Shown here: piece after piece, positions 29,124 through 40,431 of the stretch | Position numbering within the stretch: position 1 is the first letter of the stretch | How the letters are laid out: each line of letters starts with the position of its first letter | Assembly (NCBI RefSeq): GCF_001422815.1 | Contig: NZ_LMMP01000023.1 | Location: forward strand, 173,208 to 237,207 | From: Methylobacterium sp. Leaf91 | Lineage (GTDB): Bacteria; Pseudomonadota; Alphaproteobacteria; Rhizobiales; Beijerinckiaceae | DNA: 64,000 bases | Direction of reading: 5' to 3' | The notes under the pieces: generated by a model | The model's input: only the letters and a program-made list of their open reading frames with translations | What the model was told of the DNA's origin: nothing | The model's database searches: none | Position numbers and translations under genes: made by a program

Positions 29124-29148
29124 AACCTTCGCCAATATCGATGGTTCC
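29124..29148 (-). promoter_or_regulatory. Near-consensus EcfG promoter for the KGG gene
   Basis: Minus strand: GGAAC (29148-29144), 16-bp spacer, GGTT (29127-29124); one mismatch from CGTT in the -10 element. Confidence 0.65.
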
Positions 29149-29414
29149 TCGGCCAACCTTGCTGAAGACAAATGCCTGCCGCCATTTAATCCATGCCGGC
29201 TGGTCATTGCGAGAAAGCGCCTGGATACCGCGACAACCCGCCTCAGATGCAACGAATCATCGACGGTGACGTATGTCAGCGCGCGAGGCCGCCCCTCTTC
29301 GCCGTGAGAATGCGCAGGGCTGGACAATGCCTGGGCAAACCGCATGGATGCGCGGGATGAAGGCGCCCATCGGTCGGCGTCTTCCAGCGGAGCGCTCAGA
29401 ATGGTCGTCCCATC

Positions 29415-29858
29415 ATGACCCTCGACACCGAGGTCTCGTCACTCCGACAGGTGCCGCTCTTTCGCGGAGTAGAACCGTCCCGCCTGAAGCTCCTGGCCTT
29501 CACCAGTGAGCGGGTGCATTTCGAAGCGGGGCAACAGCTCTTCGCCCGCGGCGATGTGGCGGATGCCGCTTATCTCATTCTCGACGGTTCAGCCGCCGTC
29601 ACCATCGACGGGCCGTTCGGCCCATTCCGGCTCGCCCTTCTCGGGGCGAACGCGTTGGTCGGCGAAATGGGCATCCTGGCCGACCAGCCGCGCTCTGCCA
29701 CCGTGCAGGCCGACACAGCGATCACCGCCTTGCGGATCGACAGGACGGTGTTCCTCGAATTGCTGGCTCAGTTTCCGCAAATCAGCATCGCGGTGATGCG
29801 TGAACTCGCCCTGCGTCTCGAACATACGAACCAGCAGCTGGCGGAACGGCGCAGCTGA
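29415..29858 (+). CDS. Stand-alone cyclic-nucleotide-binding-domain protein
   Basis: A 147-aa protein made of one Crp/cNMP-binding domain: LFRGVEPSRLKLLAF, GQQLFARGDVADAAYLILDGSAAV, and the phosphate-binding-cassette region GANALVGEMGILADQPRSATVQA with the usual GE and RSA. It ends after the C-helix (LALRLEHTNQQLAERRS) and lacks a DNA-binding domain, so it probably acts by protein contact. Convergent with the VOC gene, 10 bp between stops. Confidence 0.85.
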   Translation: MTLDTEVSSLRQVPLFRGVEPSRLKLLAFTSERVHFEAGQQLFARGDVADAAYLILDGSAAVTIDGPFGPFRLALLGANALVGEMGILADQPRSATVQADTAITALRIDRTVFLELLAQFPQISIAVMRELALRLEHTNQQLAERRS

Positions 29859-29868
29859 GGCGGCACCG

Positions 29869-30312
29869 TCAATCCGTCGGATAGGTGATGAATTCCATCA
29901 ACGAACCATCGGGGTCGCGAAAATAAACGCTGATCCCCGTACCGGCGGCGCCATTGCGCTCGACAGGACCGAGTTCGACGGGGACGCCCTTCGCCGCGAG
30001 ATGCGTGAGCGCGTCGTCGATGGACCCCGACCACCGAAAGCAAAGATCGCTGCCGCCCGGCATCACCGGACGTTCGGCCAGCGGAGTCGGCGACAGGCCG
30101 GGGCCGTGGACGTTCAATTGAACGCCGCCGAACCGATAGGCGAAGCCCTTCCCGCGAGCGATCACCTCCGCGCCCAGCACGTCGCGATAGAAGGCAGTCG
30201 AGCGCTCCCAATCGGAGACGTGGATGACGCAATGGTCGAGATGAATCGCCGGCGCGAGGTCGGCGAGGGGCTCGTCGACCTCGGTCGTGGTGAAGGTTTG
30301 CGTATCGGCCAT
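29869..30312 (-). CDS. VOC-family (glyoxalase/dioxygenase fold) protein
   Basis: A 147-aa single-domain VOC protein. Metal-ligand candidates are the His in HLDHCVIHVSDWERST and the Glu in PDGSLMEFITYP; GTGISVYFRDPDG is the typical beta-strand signature. Substrate unknown; relatives include glyoxalase I, fosfomycin-resistance and extradiol-type proteins. The start at 30312 gives family length; the open frame further upstream looks non-coding. Confidence 0.85.
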   Translation of the reverse strand: MADTQTFTTTEVDEPLADLAPAIHLDHCVIHVSDWERSTAFYRDVLGAEVIARGKGFAYRFGGVQLNVHGPGLSPTPLAERPVMPGGSDLCFRWSGSIDDALTHLAAKGVPVELGPVERNGAAGTGISVYFRDPDGSLMEFITYPTD

Positions 30313-30987
30313 CGCGTCGTCTCGGTTTCCGGCGGCCCTGCCGCATCGGGGTCGAGCATGCCCCGCCCGGCCCGGCGGAGCAACGCAGCTTGCCTCACCG
30401 CATCGACCAGACTCAACCTGAGATAAAGTTATCGAGCTCGAGAAGGGCAACTCAACCGGGAACACCACTCGATGGGATGGGAGCCCTAACCGAAAGTTCG
30501 GTTTCAGGGCACACTCGAGATCGCGATGCTTGTCGTCCGCATGTACGGCGCCCCGGAGACCATCGTTCGTCACGATATCAACGCAACGTGAAGATGGGAC
30601 AGCGGCCCAGCCTTCGACATTCCGTAGCTCCGCAGCCTCGTCCTCGGTGGGCGGGCCGATAGCGATGGGATCAGCCTGACGGTCGATGTCGCGAAAGACC
30701 CGAACCTGCGGGCCGGGCTCGGAACGACATTCCCAGTGATCAGGCCTTCCTGCCGGCACACAGCTTGAGACGAGCGAGCGGGACGGAAAACGGCTCGGCG
30801 TCAGCGTGCCGAACGATCAAGATCAGCTGAGCCAGACGAGCTGAATCCGCGAGCACTGCCTCTCGTAAAGCGGAGATGGCGGGCATGTTCCCTCCGTCTG
30901 CGGCGTGAAAGACACAACATCGTCGGCCATCGGACGGTAGTCATGAGGGCAATGATCCGCCCGACGACCACTTTCGTGGAGCCCTCA
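30313..30987. other. 675-bp stretch with no supported gene
   Basis: Between the VOC gene and the L,D-transpeptidase. Short open frames on both strands lack ribosome sites, family motifs or consistent codon use. I see no EcfG promoter, terminator or clear hairpin. Confidence 0.5.
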
Positions 30988-31629
30988 ATGCATATCCGCC
31001 GTGTCCTTCTCAGCCTGCTCGTCATCGCTCCATTGGCCGCATGCAATTCTCGTGGGCCCATGACCGTGGCGCAGGATGACGAGGCCGCTTGGTATACGGG
31101 TTCGATGCCGGATAAGCCTTACGACGTGCCGCTGGTGGATACGTCGCGGCTCGATCCGAAATATCGTCGGCAGGTCGTTCGCTATACCGGGGCGGAAAAG
31201 CCGGGCACCATCGTGGTCGATATCGACAACCGCCAGCTTGCGCTGGTGCAGGAGGACGGTACGGCCCAGCAATACGGCATCGGCGTCGGCAAGCTCGGCT
31301 TCTCCTGGAAAGGCGAAGCGAAGGTCGGACGAAAGGGCGTGTGGCCGGATTGGAGCCCCACCACCACGATGGTCTCCCTCAACCCCGACCTGCCGAGGAC
31401 CCGCAAGGGCGGGGTGGACAATCCGCTGGGGGCCCGCGCCCTCTATCTCTACCAGAACAATCGGGACATCCTGTTCCGCATCCATGGCACCAACGAACCC
31501 TGGAGCATCGGTGAGCAGATGTCTTCCGGCTGCGTCCGCATGCTGAACGAGGACATCGTCGATCTGTTCGAGCGCGTCCCCGTCGGCACGCGGGTGCTGG
31601 TCAAGCGCAACGGAAAATATCGCGCCTGA
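30988..31629 (+). CDS. L,D-transpeptidase lipoprotein (YkuD domain)
   Basis: A 213-aa lipoprotein: signal with lipobox LAACN (Cys at residue 19), then a YkuD catalytic domain. The active-site motif is HGTNEPWSIGEQMSSGCVRMLN, with the nucleophile Cys and the His of IHGTN. These enzymes make 3-3 peptidoglycan cross-links or attach proteins to peptidoglycan. The start at 30988 follows GTGGAGCCCTCA and gives the signal at residue 1; an in-frame start 45 bp upstream is less likely. Confidence 0.9.
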   Translation: MHIRRVLLSLLVIAPLAACNSRGPMTVAQDDEAAWYTGSMPDKPYDVPLVDTSRLDPKYRRQVVRYTGAEKPGTIVVDIDNRQLALVQEDGTAQQYGIGVGKLGFSWKGEAKVGRKGVWPDWSPTTTMVSLNPDLPRTRKGGVDNPLGARALYLYQNNRDILFRIHGTNEPWSIGEQMSSGCVRMLNEDIVDLFERVPVGTRVLVKRNGKYRA

Positions 31630-31698
31630 ATGCCAAGCCAAGCCGTCGGCATGGCGGGTTCGACCCACGTTCCTGGAGTTTTGGAATGCGGTTTCGTG

Positions 31699-31730
31699 CG
31701 AATGACGGGTGATGTTCACCGGGTCATTCG
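31699..31730. repeat. Long inverted repeat after the L,D-transpeptidase
   Basis: CGAATGAC (31699-31706) pairs with GTCATTCG (31723-31730), with an inner GGTGA/TCACC. There is no T-run, so it may stabilise the 3' end of the ldt transcript rather than terminate it. Confidence 0.5.
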
Positions 31731-31841
31731 ATGATGCCGCCCGATCCCCGTCGGGGGGCCTCAGCAACCAGCCACGAGCCGACAGATAGACGAATCAGCT
31801 TCTCGCTCGTCGAGCATAGGCAGGAAGATGTCTTAACCCTG

Positions 31842-31859
31842 TGTCATGATCGCATGACA
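31842..31859. promoter_or_regulatory. 18-bp palindrome upstream of ppdK
   Basis: TGTCATG-ATCG-CATGACA, perfect 7-bp arms, 126 bp before the ppdK start. The symmetry suggests a dimeric repressor or activator site; I cannot assign the regulator. Confidence 0.5.
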
Positions 31860-31906
31860 AATCCGGCTGCCCGTTACGCGTGATGACCGGCTAAGGGCCG
31901 TTCATC

Positions 31907-31926
31907 TTGCATTGCAGCATGCAATG
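31907..31926. promoter_or_regulatory. Second inverted repeat upstream of ppdK
   Basis: Overlapping inverted repeats CATTGC-N5-GCAATG (31910-31926) and TTGCAT-N6-ATGCAA (31907-31924), 59 bp before the ATG. Likely another operator or part of the promoter region. Confidence 0.45.
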
Positions 31927-31984
31927 GTTCAACGGGGCATCTAGGGGTATGACATCCCCGATTGTTGCAAGCGGATCATTGGCG

Positions 31985-34663
<2,679 letters not shown>

Positions 34664-34692
34664 GTGCCGGTCCTTCAGGACAGGAAGACCTG

Positions 34693-34719
34693 AAAGGGCG
34701 GCCGATGGCCGCCCTTTTT
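34693..34719 (+). terminator. Intrinsic terminator after ppdK
   Basis: AAAGGGCGGCC and GGCCGCCCTTTTT around a 3-nt loop, about 30 bp after the ppdK stop. Confidence 0.9.
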
Positions 34720-34872
34720 CGTCGCGCTGCGCCAGGAGAAATGTCGTTGAATAAATCTCCGAAGACCCCTTGAACCGATGTCGCTTCGGCACGTTGAGTG
34801 CTAGTGCCAGACCAAAGCGCGACGACGCTCCCGGCTGGGTGGGATGGCTTTGAACGCGCGGGAACGCCGACC

Positions 34873-35130
34873 ATGAGCGACTCGAGCCAACCCCCTGTTT
34901 TTCTCTCTGAAACCTCGCATGCCGTGCCGGTACCGCGGGTCGTCCAGCAGGCCTATTTCTGGGTCGTCTCGGCGCTCGGCGGCCTTGCGACCATCGCCCT
35001 TCTCGTCTTCGCTGTCGCGACCCAAAGCAATACTGATGCAGAGCGCATCGCCGAAACCAAGGGACGCTCCAGCATCAATGCTCTCGTAGGCGCCCTAGCG
35101 GTCACACACGGCCGGCCCGGAAGCCTTTAA
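34873..35130 (+). CDS. Small single-pass membrane protein
   Basis: An 85-aa ORF starting MSDSSQPPVFLSETS, with one membrane helix (AYFWVVSALGGLATIALLVFAV) and a polar C-terminus. No family recognised and the ribosome site is weak, so translation is only moderately supported. It stands alone between the ppdK terminator and the SleB-type hydrolase. Confidence 0.5.
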   Translation: MSDSSQPPVFLSETSHAVPVPRVVQQAYFWVVSALGGLATIALLVFAVATQSNTDAERIAETKGRSSINALVGALAVTHGRPGSL

Positions 35131-35299
35131 GAGACGTGTTGCAGGTTTTCGTGCGGGCCGATCAAGGTCTTCGCGGCACGCGATCCCGCGCGTCATCTTA
35201 AGACACTCGCAACCATAACGCCCGATAGTTTGGATCGTACCTTCTGCTCCCCCATGCGCGGCGACAGTGAGGTCAGGTCCTTAACCGGGTTGTTTGGTC

Positions 35300-36325
35300 G
35301 TGAGTACGAAACGCGTTCGCCGCCCTAGCCAACGGCCCTGGTTTCGCGCCTCCATGGTGCCCTGGACCCTCGCCCTGGGCTTCATCGTCTCCTTCACGGC
35401 AAGCGCCGGAACCGACCCTTCCGCCTCCGGTCTGACGGGACAGGGCGTGGCCAGGATCGCCCTGCGGCTCCCCCACGATACGCCGGGAATCCGCCGCCGT
35501 GTCGATGCGAAGGCGACGGAGCGGCTCTATCCGAACCACGAGGCAGGCGCCGGCCAGATTGGGAGAGCGCCCGTCGTCAACGTAAACCTTTCGGGCAGCG
35601 ATGCGGGAATGCTGGTTCCCGGCTCCGCGATCTGGTCGCCAGACCTGGAGCCGAATTCCGGCTTCACCCTCCCGCAGGAAGCGGCCAGCGACGACGAAGG
35701 CGATGAGCCCTCGGACGGTGCCACACCCGCCATCCCGCGCGCCGTCGCCTTGTCGTCGACGACACCGGCCCCGGCTGATGCCACGCCCATCGAAGTCGCG
35801 GCGGCGAGCCTGATGATCCCCGGCTTCTCGCCAAGGAAAGACTTTGCACCGGGCATCGCCGACGCCACCCCCGAGGACGCCCGGCATCGCTATGCCGACC
35901 TGATCGGCCCCGATTCCATCGATCGGGAACAACGCTGCCTCGCCGAGGCTGTCTATTTCGAAGCCCGGAGCGAGCCCGAGGACGGTCAGGCCGCCGTGGC
36001 CCAGGTGGTTCTGAACCGCGTCAAGAGCGGCCTCTACCCGTCGAATGTCTGCGGTGTCGTCTACCAGAACCGGCATCGCTACATGGGCTGCCAGTTCTCC
36101 TTCGCCTGCGAAGGCAAATCGCTGCGCATCACCGACGGCCCGTCCTGGCAGAGCGCCAGCCGCATCGCCAGCGCGGTCATCGAGGGGCGGACCTATCTCA
36201 GCGAGGTCGGTGGCGCCACGCATTATCACGCCGATTACGTAAAGCCGGGCTGGTCGAGGCGCCTGAAAAAGATGGACGTGATCGGACGCCACATCTTCTA
36301 CCAGCTCAAGCGCGGTCAGACCTGA
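35300..36325 (+). CDS. Cell-wall hydrolase, SleB/Hydrolase_2 family
   Basis: A 341-aa exported protein: basic N-terminus and membrane/signal segment (MVPWTLALGFIVSFTASAG), a variable Pro/Ala-rich linker to about residue 200, and a C-terminal SleB-type domain with CLAEAVYFEARSEPEDGQAAVAQVVLNRV, VCGVVYQN, CQFSFACEG and ATHYHADYVKPGW. The Glu in YFEAR is the likely catalytic acid of this lytic-transglycosylase/amidase-like fold. GTG start at 35300; an ATG exists at 35354 directly before the hydrophobic segment. Confidence 0.85.
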   Translation: MSTKRVRRPSQRPWFRASMVPWTLALGFIVSFTASAGTDPSASGLTGQGVARIALRLPHDTPGIRRRVDAKATERLYPNHEAGAGQIGRAPVVNVNLSGSDAGMLVPGSAIWSPDLEPNSGFTLPQEAASDDEGDEPSDGATPAIPRAVALSSTTPAPADATPIEVAAASLMIPGFSPRKDFAPGIADATPEDARHRYADLIGPDSIDREQRCLAEAVYFEARSEPEDGQAAVAQVVLNRVKSGLYPSNVCGVVYQNRHRYMGCQFSFACEGKSLRITDGPSWQSASRIASAVIEGRTYLSEVGGATHYHADYVKPGWSRRLKKMDVIGRHIFYQLKRGQT

Positions 36326-36392
36326 ATCCGGTTTAACGCCCCGTGAATCGACATCGCACGCTTTACTTAAGCAGAGTGAAAATTGCGTAGTC

Positions 36393-36407
36393 TTAAGCCA
36401 GGGTTAA
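36393..36407. promoter_or_regulatory. CtrA-type box upstream of the exported 201-aa protein
   Basis: TTAA-GCCAGGG-TTAA is an exact TTAA-N7-TTAA match to the CtrA site. A one-mismatch relative, TTAA-N7-TGAA, lies at 36333-36347, and GANTC methylation sites occur near both. The gap 36326-36532 holds no gene. Confidence 0.55.
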
Positions 36408-36532
36408 TTTTACCCTGATCTGCAATACAGCTTGCTCCGAGCGCAACTTGACCGCCTCTAATACGTCGAGGGGTGTGTGCCGTCATGGGCCGCACGCCAA
36501 TCACATCGCGTTTTAGAGTCGAGGATTTCATC

Positions 36533-37138
36533 ATGACCGCGCCGGTCGCCCATTTCACGCTGTCCGCCTTCGCCCTTGCCGGCGCCTTGCTCGGTACCTC
36601 GATTCTCGCGACATCGGCCCAGGCCGGAGGCTGTGGCGGCGCCGAATGCTACCGTCACGTCACTACGCCGCCCGTCTACGACACCGTCTCCGAGCGCGTG
36701 CTCGTTCGCCCGGCGCGGACCGTCTACCGCTCCATTCCCCCGGTGTTCGAGACTGTCGCCGAACAGGTCCAGCTCTCCCCAGGCGGCCGAGTCTGGCAGA
36801 CACGCAGGGACGCCTACGGCCAGATGATCGGCTGCTGGGTCGACGTTCCGCCGCGCTTCGCAACGCGCCATCGCCGGATTCTGGCCCAGCCCGGCCAGAC
36901 GATCCCCGAGACGATCCCTGCGGAATATGCCAGCGTGCAGCGCACCGTTCTGGTCTCGCGCGGACGGTCGGGCTGGGTGCCCGCTCATGGAGGTGGCTAT
37001 CGGAGCGGCTATGCCGGCTCCCCCCGCGCTCCTCTGATCGGCTCCATTCCCGATGCGTTCGGCATCACCGGTGCGAGTTCGGCCGATGTCGGTGTCGGCC
37101 TCGGCTTCTCCACCGGCAGCATTTACGACGGATATTGA
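36533..37138 (+). CDS. Exported hypothetical protein with VYxSIPPVFETV-type repeats
   Basis: A 201-aa protein with a Sec signal (LSAFALAGALLGTSILATSAQAG). The mature part has related segments: TTPPVYDTVSERVLVRPART, SIPPVFETVAEQVQLSPGGR and TIPAEYASVQRTVLVSRGRS, a beta-strand pattern seen in exported alphaproteobacterial proteins of unknown role. Cys residues CGGAEC near the mature start may form a disulfide. ATG at 36533 places the signal first. A possible CtrA site lies 126 bp upstream. Confidence 0.7.
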   Translation: MTAPVAHFTLSAFALAGALLGTSILATSAQAGGCGGAECYRHVTTPPVYDTVSERVLVRPARTVYRSIPPVFETVAEQVQLSPGGRVWQTRRDAYGQMIGCWVDVPPRFATRHRRILAQPGQTIPETIPAEYASVQRTVLVSRGRSGWVPAHGGGYRSGYAGSPRAPLIGSIPDAFGITGASSADVGVGLGFSTGSIYDGY

Positions 37139-37250
37139 TCTGATCCGAGGCGACATCGTCTCGGCCTCGGGCGTCTCACCGCCCGGGGCCGTCTTGATTC
37201 AGGGCGCCCTCGACACAGGTCACCTTCGAGGCGAGAGGAGACCGGCGGAT

Positions 37251-38237
37251 ATGGCGACGTTCAAGGCGTGGGTGATCGAAAAGAGCGAAGCGGGACAGAA
37301 TCTCCGCTTCACGGATTTCGACGAAGCAGATCTCATGGACGGCGACGTCACCGTGCGGGTCACGCATTCGACCCTCAACTACAAGGACGGATTGGCCATG
37401 ACCGGCCGTTCGCCCGTCGTGCGACGTTTCCCGATGATCCCCGGCATCGACTTTTCCGGCATCGTGGAGACTTCGGACCATCCCGACTACAAGTCCGGCG
37501 ACGCCGTGGTGCTCACCGGCTGGGGCGTCGGCGAGAGCCATCTCGGCGCCTATGCCGAGCGAGCGCGGGTGAAGGGCGACTGGCTCGTGCCGTTGCCGGA
37601 TGGGCTGAAGCCCGAAGAGGCGATGGCGGTGGGGACCGCCGGCTATACCGCCATGCTCTGCTTCATGGCCCTCGATTCCCACGGCCTCACCCCTGCCGAC
37701 GGCCCCGCCATCGTTACGGGTGCGTCCGGCGGTGTCGGATCAGTCGCCGTGGCGCTGCTAGCCAAGGCTGGATGGCATGTCATCGCCGTGACTGGTCGTT
37801 CGGGCGAGGCGGATTACCTGACGTCGCTGGGCGCTGCCGAGATCATGGACCGGAGCGAGCTCGCGAATCCCGGCAAGCCTCTGGCGAAAGAGCGCTGGGC
37901 AGCGGGCATCGATGCCGTCGGCTCGACGACGCTCGCCAATCTCCTCGCGTCCACCAAGGCCGACGGTGCTATCGCGACCTGCGGCCTCGCCGGAGGCATG
38001 GACCTGCCGACCTCGGTGGCCCCCTTCATCCTGCGCGGCGTGACACTGTTCGGCATCAACAGTGTCACCACCCCGTTGCCAAAGCGCAGGGAAGCCTGGG
38101 CGCGGATCGCGCGAGACCTCGACCGAAGCCTCCTCGCCAAAATGACGAGCACAGTGCCACTCTCGGAGGTGGGAACGCTCGCCGAGGAAATCCTCGAGGG
38201 GCGGACGCGTGGCCGCACCGTCGTCACCATCGGGTGA
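37251..38237 (+). CDS. Acrylyl-CoA reductase-type MDR oxidoreductase (AcuI/YhdH family)
   Basis: A 328-aa zinc-independent medium-chain reductase. Landmarks: STLNYKDGLAMTGRSPVVRRFPMIPGIDFSG, GWGVGESHLGAYAERARV, the NADPH-binding VTGASGGVGSVAVALLAKAGW, and GLFGINS-like TLFGINSVTTP. AcuI reduces acryloyl-CoA to propionyl-CoA with NADPH, protecting against this electrophile in DMSP and 3-hydroxypropionate routes. Start at 37251 matches the family N-terminus (MATFKAWVIEK). Confidence 0.85.
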   Translation: MATFKAWVIEKSEAGQNLRFTDFDEADLMDGDVTVRVTHSTLNYKDGLAMTGRSPVVRRFPMIPGIDFSGIVETSDHPDYKSGDAVVLTGWGVGESHLGAYAERARVKGDWLVPLPDGLKPEEAMAVGTAGYTAMLCFMALDSHGLTPADGPAIVTGASGGVGSVAVALLAKAGWHVIAVTGRSGEADYLTSLGAAEIMDRSELANPGKPLAKERWAAGIDAVGSTTLANLLASTKADGAIATCGLAGGMDLPTSVAPFILRGVTLFGINSVTTPLPKRREAWARIARDLDRSLLAKMTSTVPLSEVGTLAEEILEGRTRGRTVVTIG

Positions 38238-38279
38238 CCCGGAGCGGAACCGTTATGCTTGCGGAGCATTGCCGTCTTC

Positions 38280-38741
38280 ATGAGCAGTGCATTTGTCAAA
38301 GAGCGTGAAGGCGGAGAAGCGTTTGAGGATCTTCCCGATCGCCCCATCTCGCCCCACACCAATTTCGTCACCCCCCAGGGTCTCGCCCAGCTGGAAGCCG
38401 AAGTCGCTCGGCTGCAGTCGGAATTTTCCGCGCTGACGCCTGGCGCCAAGGCCGATGAGGCCCGCGTCACCCGTGAACTGGCCTATTGGACCGCGCGTCT
38501 CGGCTCGGCCGAACTCGTCGAGCCGATGGATGGTGAGACGGTCCATTTCGGGTCGACGGTCTCGATCCTGAAAGAGGACGGTGCCAAGCAGAAATTCCGC
38601 ATCGTTGGCGAAGACGAGGCGGATCCGACCAAGGGCTCGATTTCCTACGTTTCACCGATGGCGAAGGCTCTGACGGGGAAAAGCGTGGGCGATACCGTCG
38701 AGGTGAACGGCCACGAAATCGAAATCGAAGCCATCGGGTGA
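38280..38741 (+). CDS. GreA/GreB-family transcription elongation factor-like protein
   Basis: A 153-aa Gre-like protein: N-terminal coiled coil (GLAQLEAEVARLQSEFSALTP and following helix) and a C-terminal FKBP-like domain (VHFGSTVSILKEDGAKQKFRIVGEDEADPTKGSISYVSPMAKALTGKSVGDTVEV). The coiled-coil tip lacks the exact D-x-x-E arrangement that I would expect for cleavage by true GreA, so it may be an Rnk/GreAB-type relative that binds RNA polymerase. Convergent with the LysR gene (1 bp between stops). Confidence 0.8.
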   Translation: MSSAFVKEREGGEAFEDLPDRPISPHTNFVTPQGLAQLEAEVARLQSEFSALTPGAKADEARVTRELAYWTARLGSAELVEPMDGETVHFGSTVSILKEDGAKQKFRIVGEDEADPTKGSISYVSPMAKALTGKSVGDTVEVNGHEIEIEAIG

Positions 38742-38742
38742 A

Positions 38743-39627
38743 TTAGGAACCGATCCCTTCGATCAATGGCCGCATCGCCGCGATTTCGGTGGCGATGACA
38801 TCCATGAGCGCTCTGACCCGTGGAGCATGACGCAGTTCGGCGTGGGTCAGAACCCAGAGCGAGGTCGCGAGTTCGGGTTCGTTCTCTGAAAGGCGGAACA
38901 GGGTCGGACGAGTATCCGCCTCCCAGCGCGGTAGCGGTCCGATACCGCACCCGGCCTCGATCGCCTCACGCAGGCCCAGCACCGTGTTGATCGAAATGGC
39001 GACGTTTCCCGCCGCGATGCGGGACTTCGCGAAGGCGGCGAAGCGTCCGCCTGCCACGGTAGCGCTCGGATAGACCCATGGACTGTCGGCCATAGCGCGA
39101 CCCACGTAATCCTGTGTCCCGTAGATGGCCCAGTTGCTGGTCGCTAAGCGTCGTCCGACGAGGTTGGGCGGCGGTCGATCACTGGCTCGGATCGCCACAT
39201 CGGCATCCTTGCAGAGATTGAGCGATCCCTCGGCCAGAACGAGTTCGAGGCGGATACGCGGGTAGCGTCGTCGAAACCCCGCGAAGATCGGCATCAGGAC
39301 TCCGGTTGCGAGGCCCGCCGGTGCGGTGATGCGCACATCACCGGCAGGCTCCGACGATTGGCCCGCAAGTTCACGGTTGAACTGCGCGACAGTGTCATCC
39401 ATCCGACAGGCGGCGAGGATCATGGCGCGACCCGCCTCAGTGGGAGCATAGCCCGACCGGTGCCGCTCGAAGAGCCGTGCCTGGATCGACGACTCGATGG
39501 CAGAGAGGCGGCGGAACGCAGTCGAATGATTGATGCCGAGATGATCGGCGGCACGGGTCAAGCCACCCTGCTCGGCGATCGCGCGCACGAGGCGGAAATC
39601 GTCCCAATCGGCCACGCAGCACCCCAT
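38743..39627 (-). CDS. LysR-family transcriptional regulator
   Basis: A 294-aa LysR protein: N-terminal winged helix (DWDDFRLVRAIAEQGGLTRAADHLGINHSTAFRRLSAIES) and a periplasmic-binding-like effector domain (PAGDVRITAPAGLATGVLMPIFAGFRRRYPRIRLELV). It is divergent from wrbA, 129 bp away, so regulation of wrbA is a reasonable inference. Start uncertain: ATGs at 39627 and 39648 are both possible; AAGG lies upstream of 39627. Confidence 0.86.
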   Translation of the reverse strand: MGCCVADWDDFRLVRAIAEQGGLTRAADHLGINHSTAFRRLSAIESSIQARLFERHRSGYAPTEAGRAMILAACRMDDTVAQFNRELAGQSSEPAGDVRITAPAGLATGVLMPIFAGFRRRYPRIRLELVLAEGSLNLCKDADVAIRASDRPPPNLVGRRLATSNWAIYGTQDYVGRAMADSPWVYPSATVAGGRFAAFAKSRIAAGNVAISINTVLGLREAIEAGCGIGPLPRWEADTRPTLFRLSENEPELATSLWVLTHAELRHAPRVRALMDVIATEIAAMRPLIEGIGS

Positions 39628-39756
39628 CGAACCGTTGCGACCTTGCATTGACGCAAGACGAATTTTGCAGAGTAGGGCATTTCCGCAAGGCCCGTCCTCA
39701 CCGATATCGGCCACTGCACAAAGCTGCGTTGCGGCGTTTTTCGATCTGGAGTGAGA

Positions 39757-40359
39757 ATGATGGCGAAGGTTCTGGTCCTCTATTACTCGTCCTGGGGACA
39801 TGTGGAGCAGATGGCGAACGCCGTCGCTGAGGGTGCCCGCGAAGCCGGGGCCGATGTCAGCGTCAAGCGTGTCCCGGAACTCGTTCCCGACGAGGTCGCC
39901 AAGCAGTTCCACTACAAGCTCGACCAGCAGGCCCCCATCGCCACCGTGGACGAACTGGCCGATTATGATGCGATCATCTTCGGTACGCCCACACGCTACG
40001 GCAACATGGCTGCCCAGATGAAGCAGTTCATCGACCAGACCGGCGGCCTATGGGCGCAGGGTAAGCTGGTCGGAAAGGTCGGCTCGGTCTTCACATCCAC
40101 AGCGTCACAGCATGGCGGCCAAGAGACGACACTCACCAGCTTCCACACCGTGCTCCTGCACCACGGCATGGTCATCGTGGGATTGCCCTATTCTTTCCCC
40201 GGCCAGAACGGTGTCGAGCAAGTGAAGGGGGGCACGCCCTATGGTGCCTCGACGATCGCCGATGGCGATGGAAGCCGTCAGCCGAGCGGTGTCGAACTCG
40301 ATGGTGCCCGGTACCAGGGCAAGCATGTCGCCGGCATCGCCGCCAAGCTCGCCGTCTGA
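39757..40359 (+). CDS. wrbA: NAD(P)H:quinone oxidoreductase, WrbA family
   Basis: A 200-aa flavodoxin-like FMN enzyme reducing quinones by two electrons, avoiding semiquinone radicals. The FMN phosphate loop is [13 protein letters not shown]; further FMN contacts are [25 protein letters not shown] and [13 protein letters not shown]. Length is standard. Two ATGs are adjacent (39757, 39760) after TGGAGTGAGA. Divergent from a LysR regulator and followed by a strong terminator. Confidence 0.93.
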   Translation: MMAKVLVLYYSSWGHVEQMANAVAEGAREAGADVSVKRVPELVPDEVAKQFHYKLDQQAPIATVDELADYDAIIFGTPTRYGNMAAQMKQFIDQTGGLWAQGKLVGKVGSVFTSTASQHGGQETTLTSFHTVLLHHGMVIVGLPYSFPGQNGVEQVKGGTPYGASTIADGDGSRQPSGVELDGARYQGKHVAGIAAKLAV

Positions 40360-40376
40360 ACGACGTCGGGTCAAGA

Positions 40377-40405
40377 ACGAGCCTCGCACATGGTGCGAGG
40401 CTCGT
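40377..40405 (+). terminator. Terminator hairpin after wrbA
   Basis: A 13-bp perfect stem, ACGAGCCTCGCAC (40377-40389) and GTGCGAGGCTCGT (40393-40405), 18 bp after the wrbA stop; a short TT follows. Confidence 0.75.
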
Positions 40406-40431
40406 TTGGTCGTTCACCAATTGCACACAAG

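Noticed and set aside
29088..29345. Minus-strand 85-aa ORF upstream of the KGG gene
   Set aside because: It covers the KGG promoter and ribosome site, has no motif and no ribosome site of its own.
30313..30987. Possible gene remnant between the VOC protein and the L,D-transpeptidase
   Set aside because: No recognisable protein segments in any frame and no ribosome sites.
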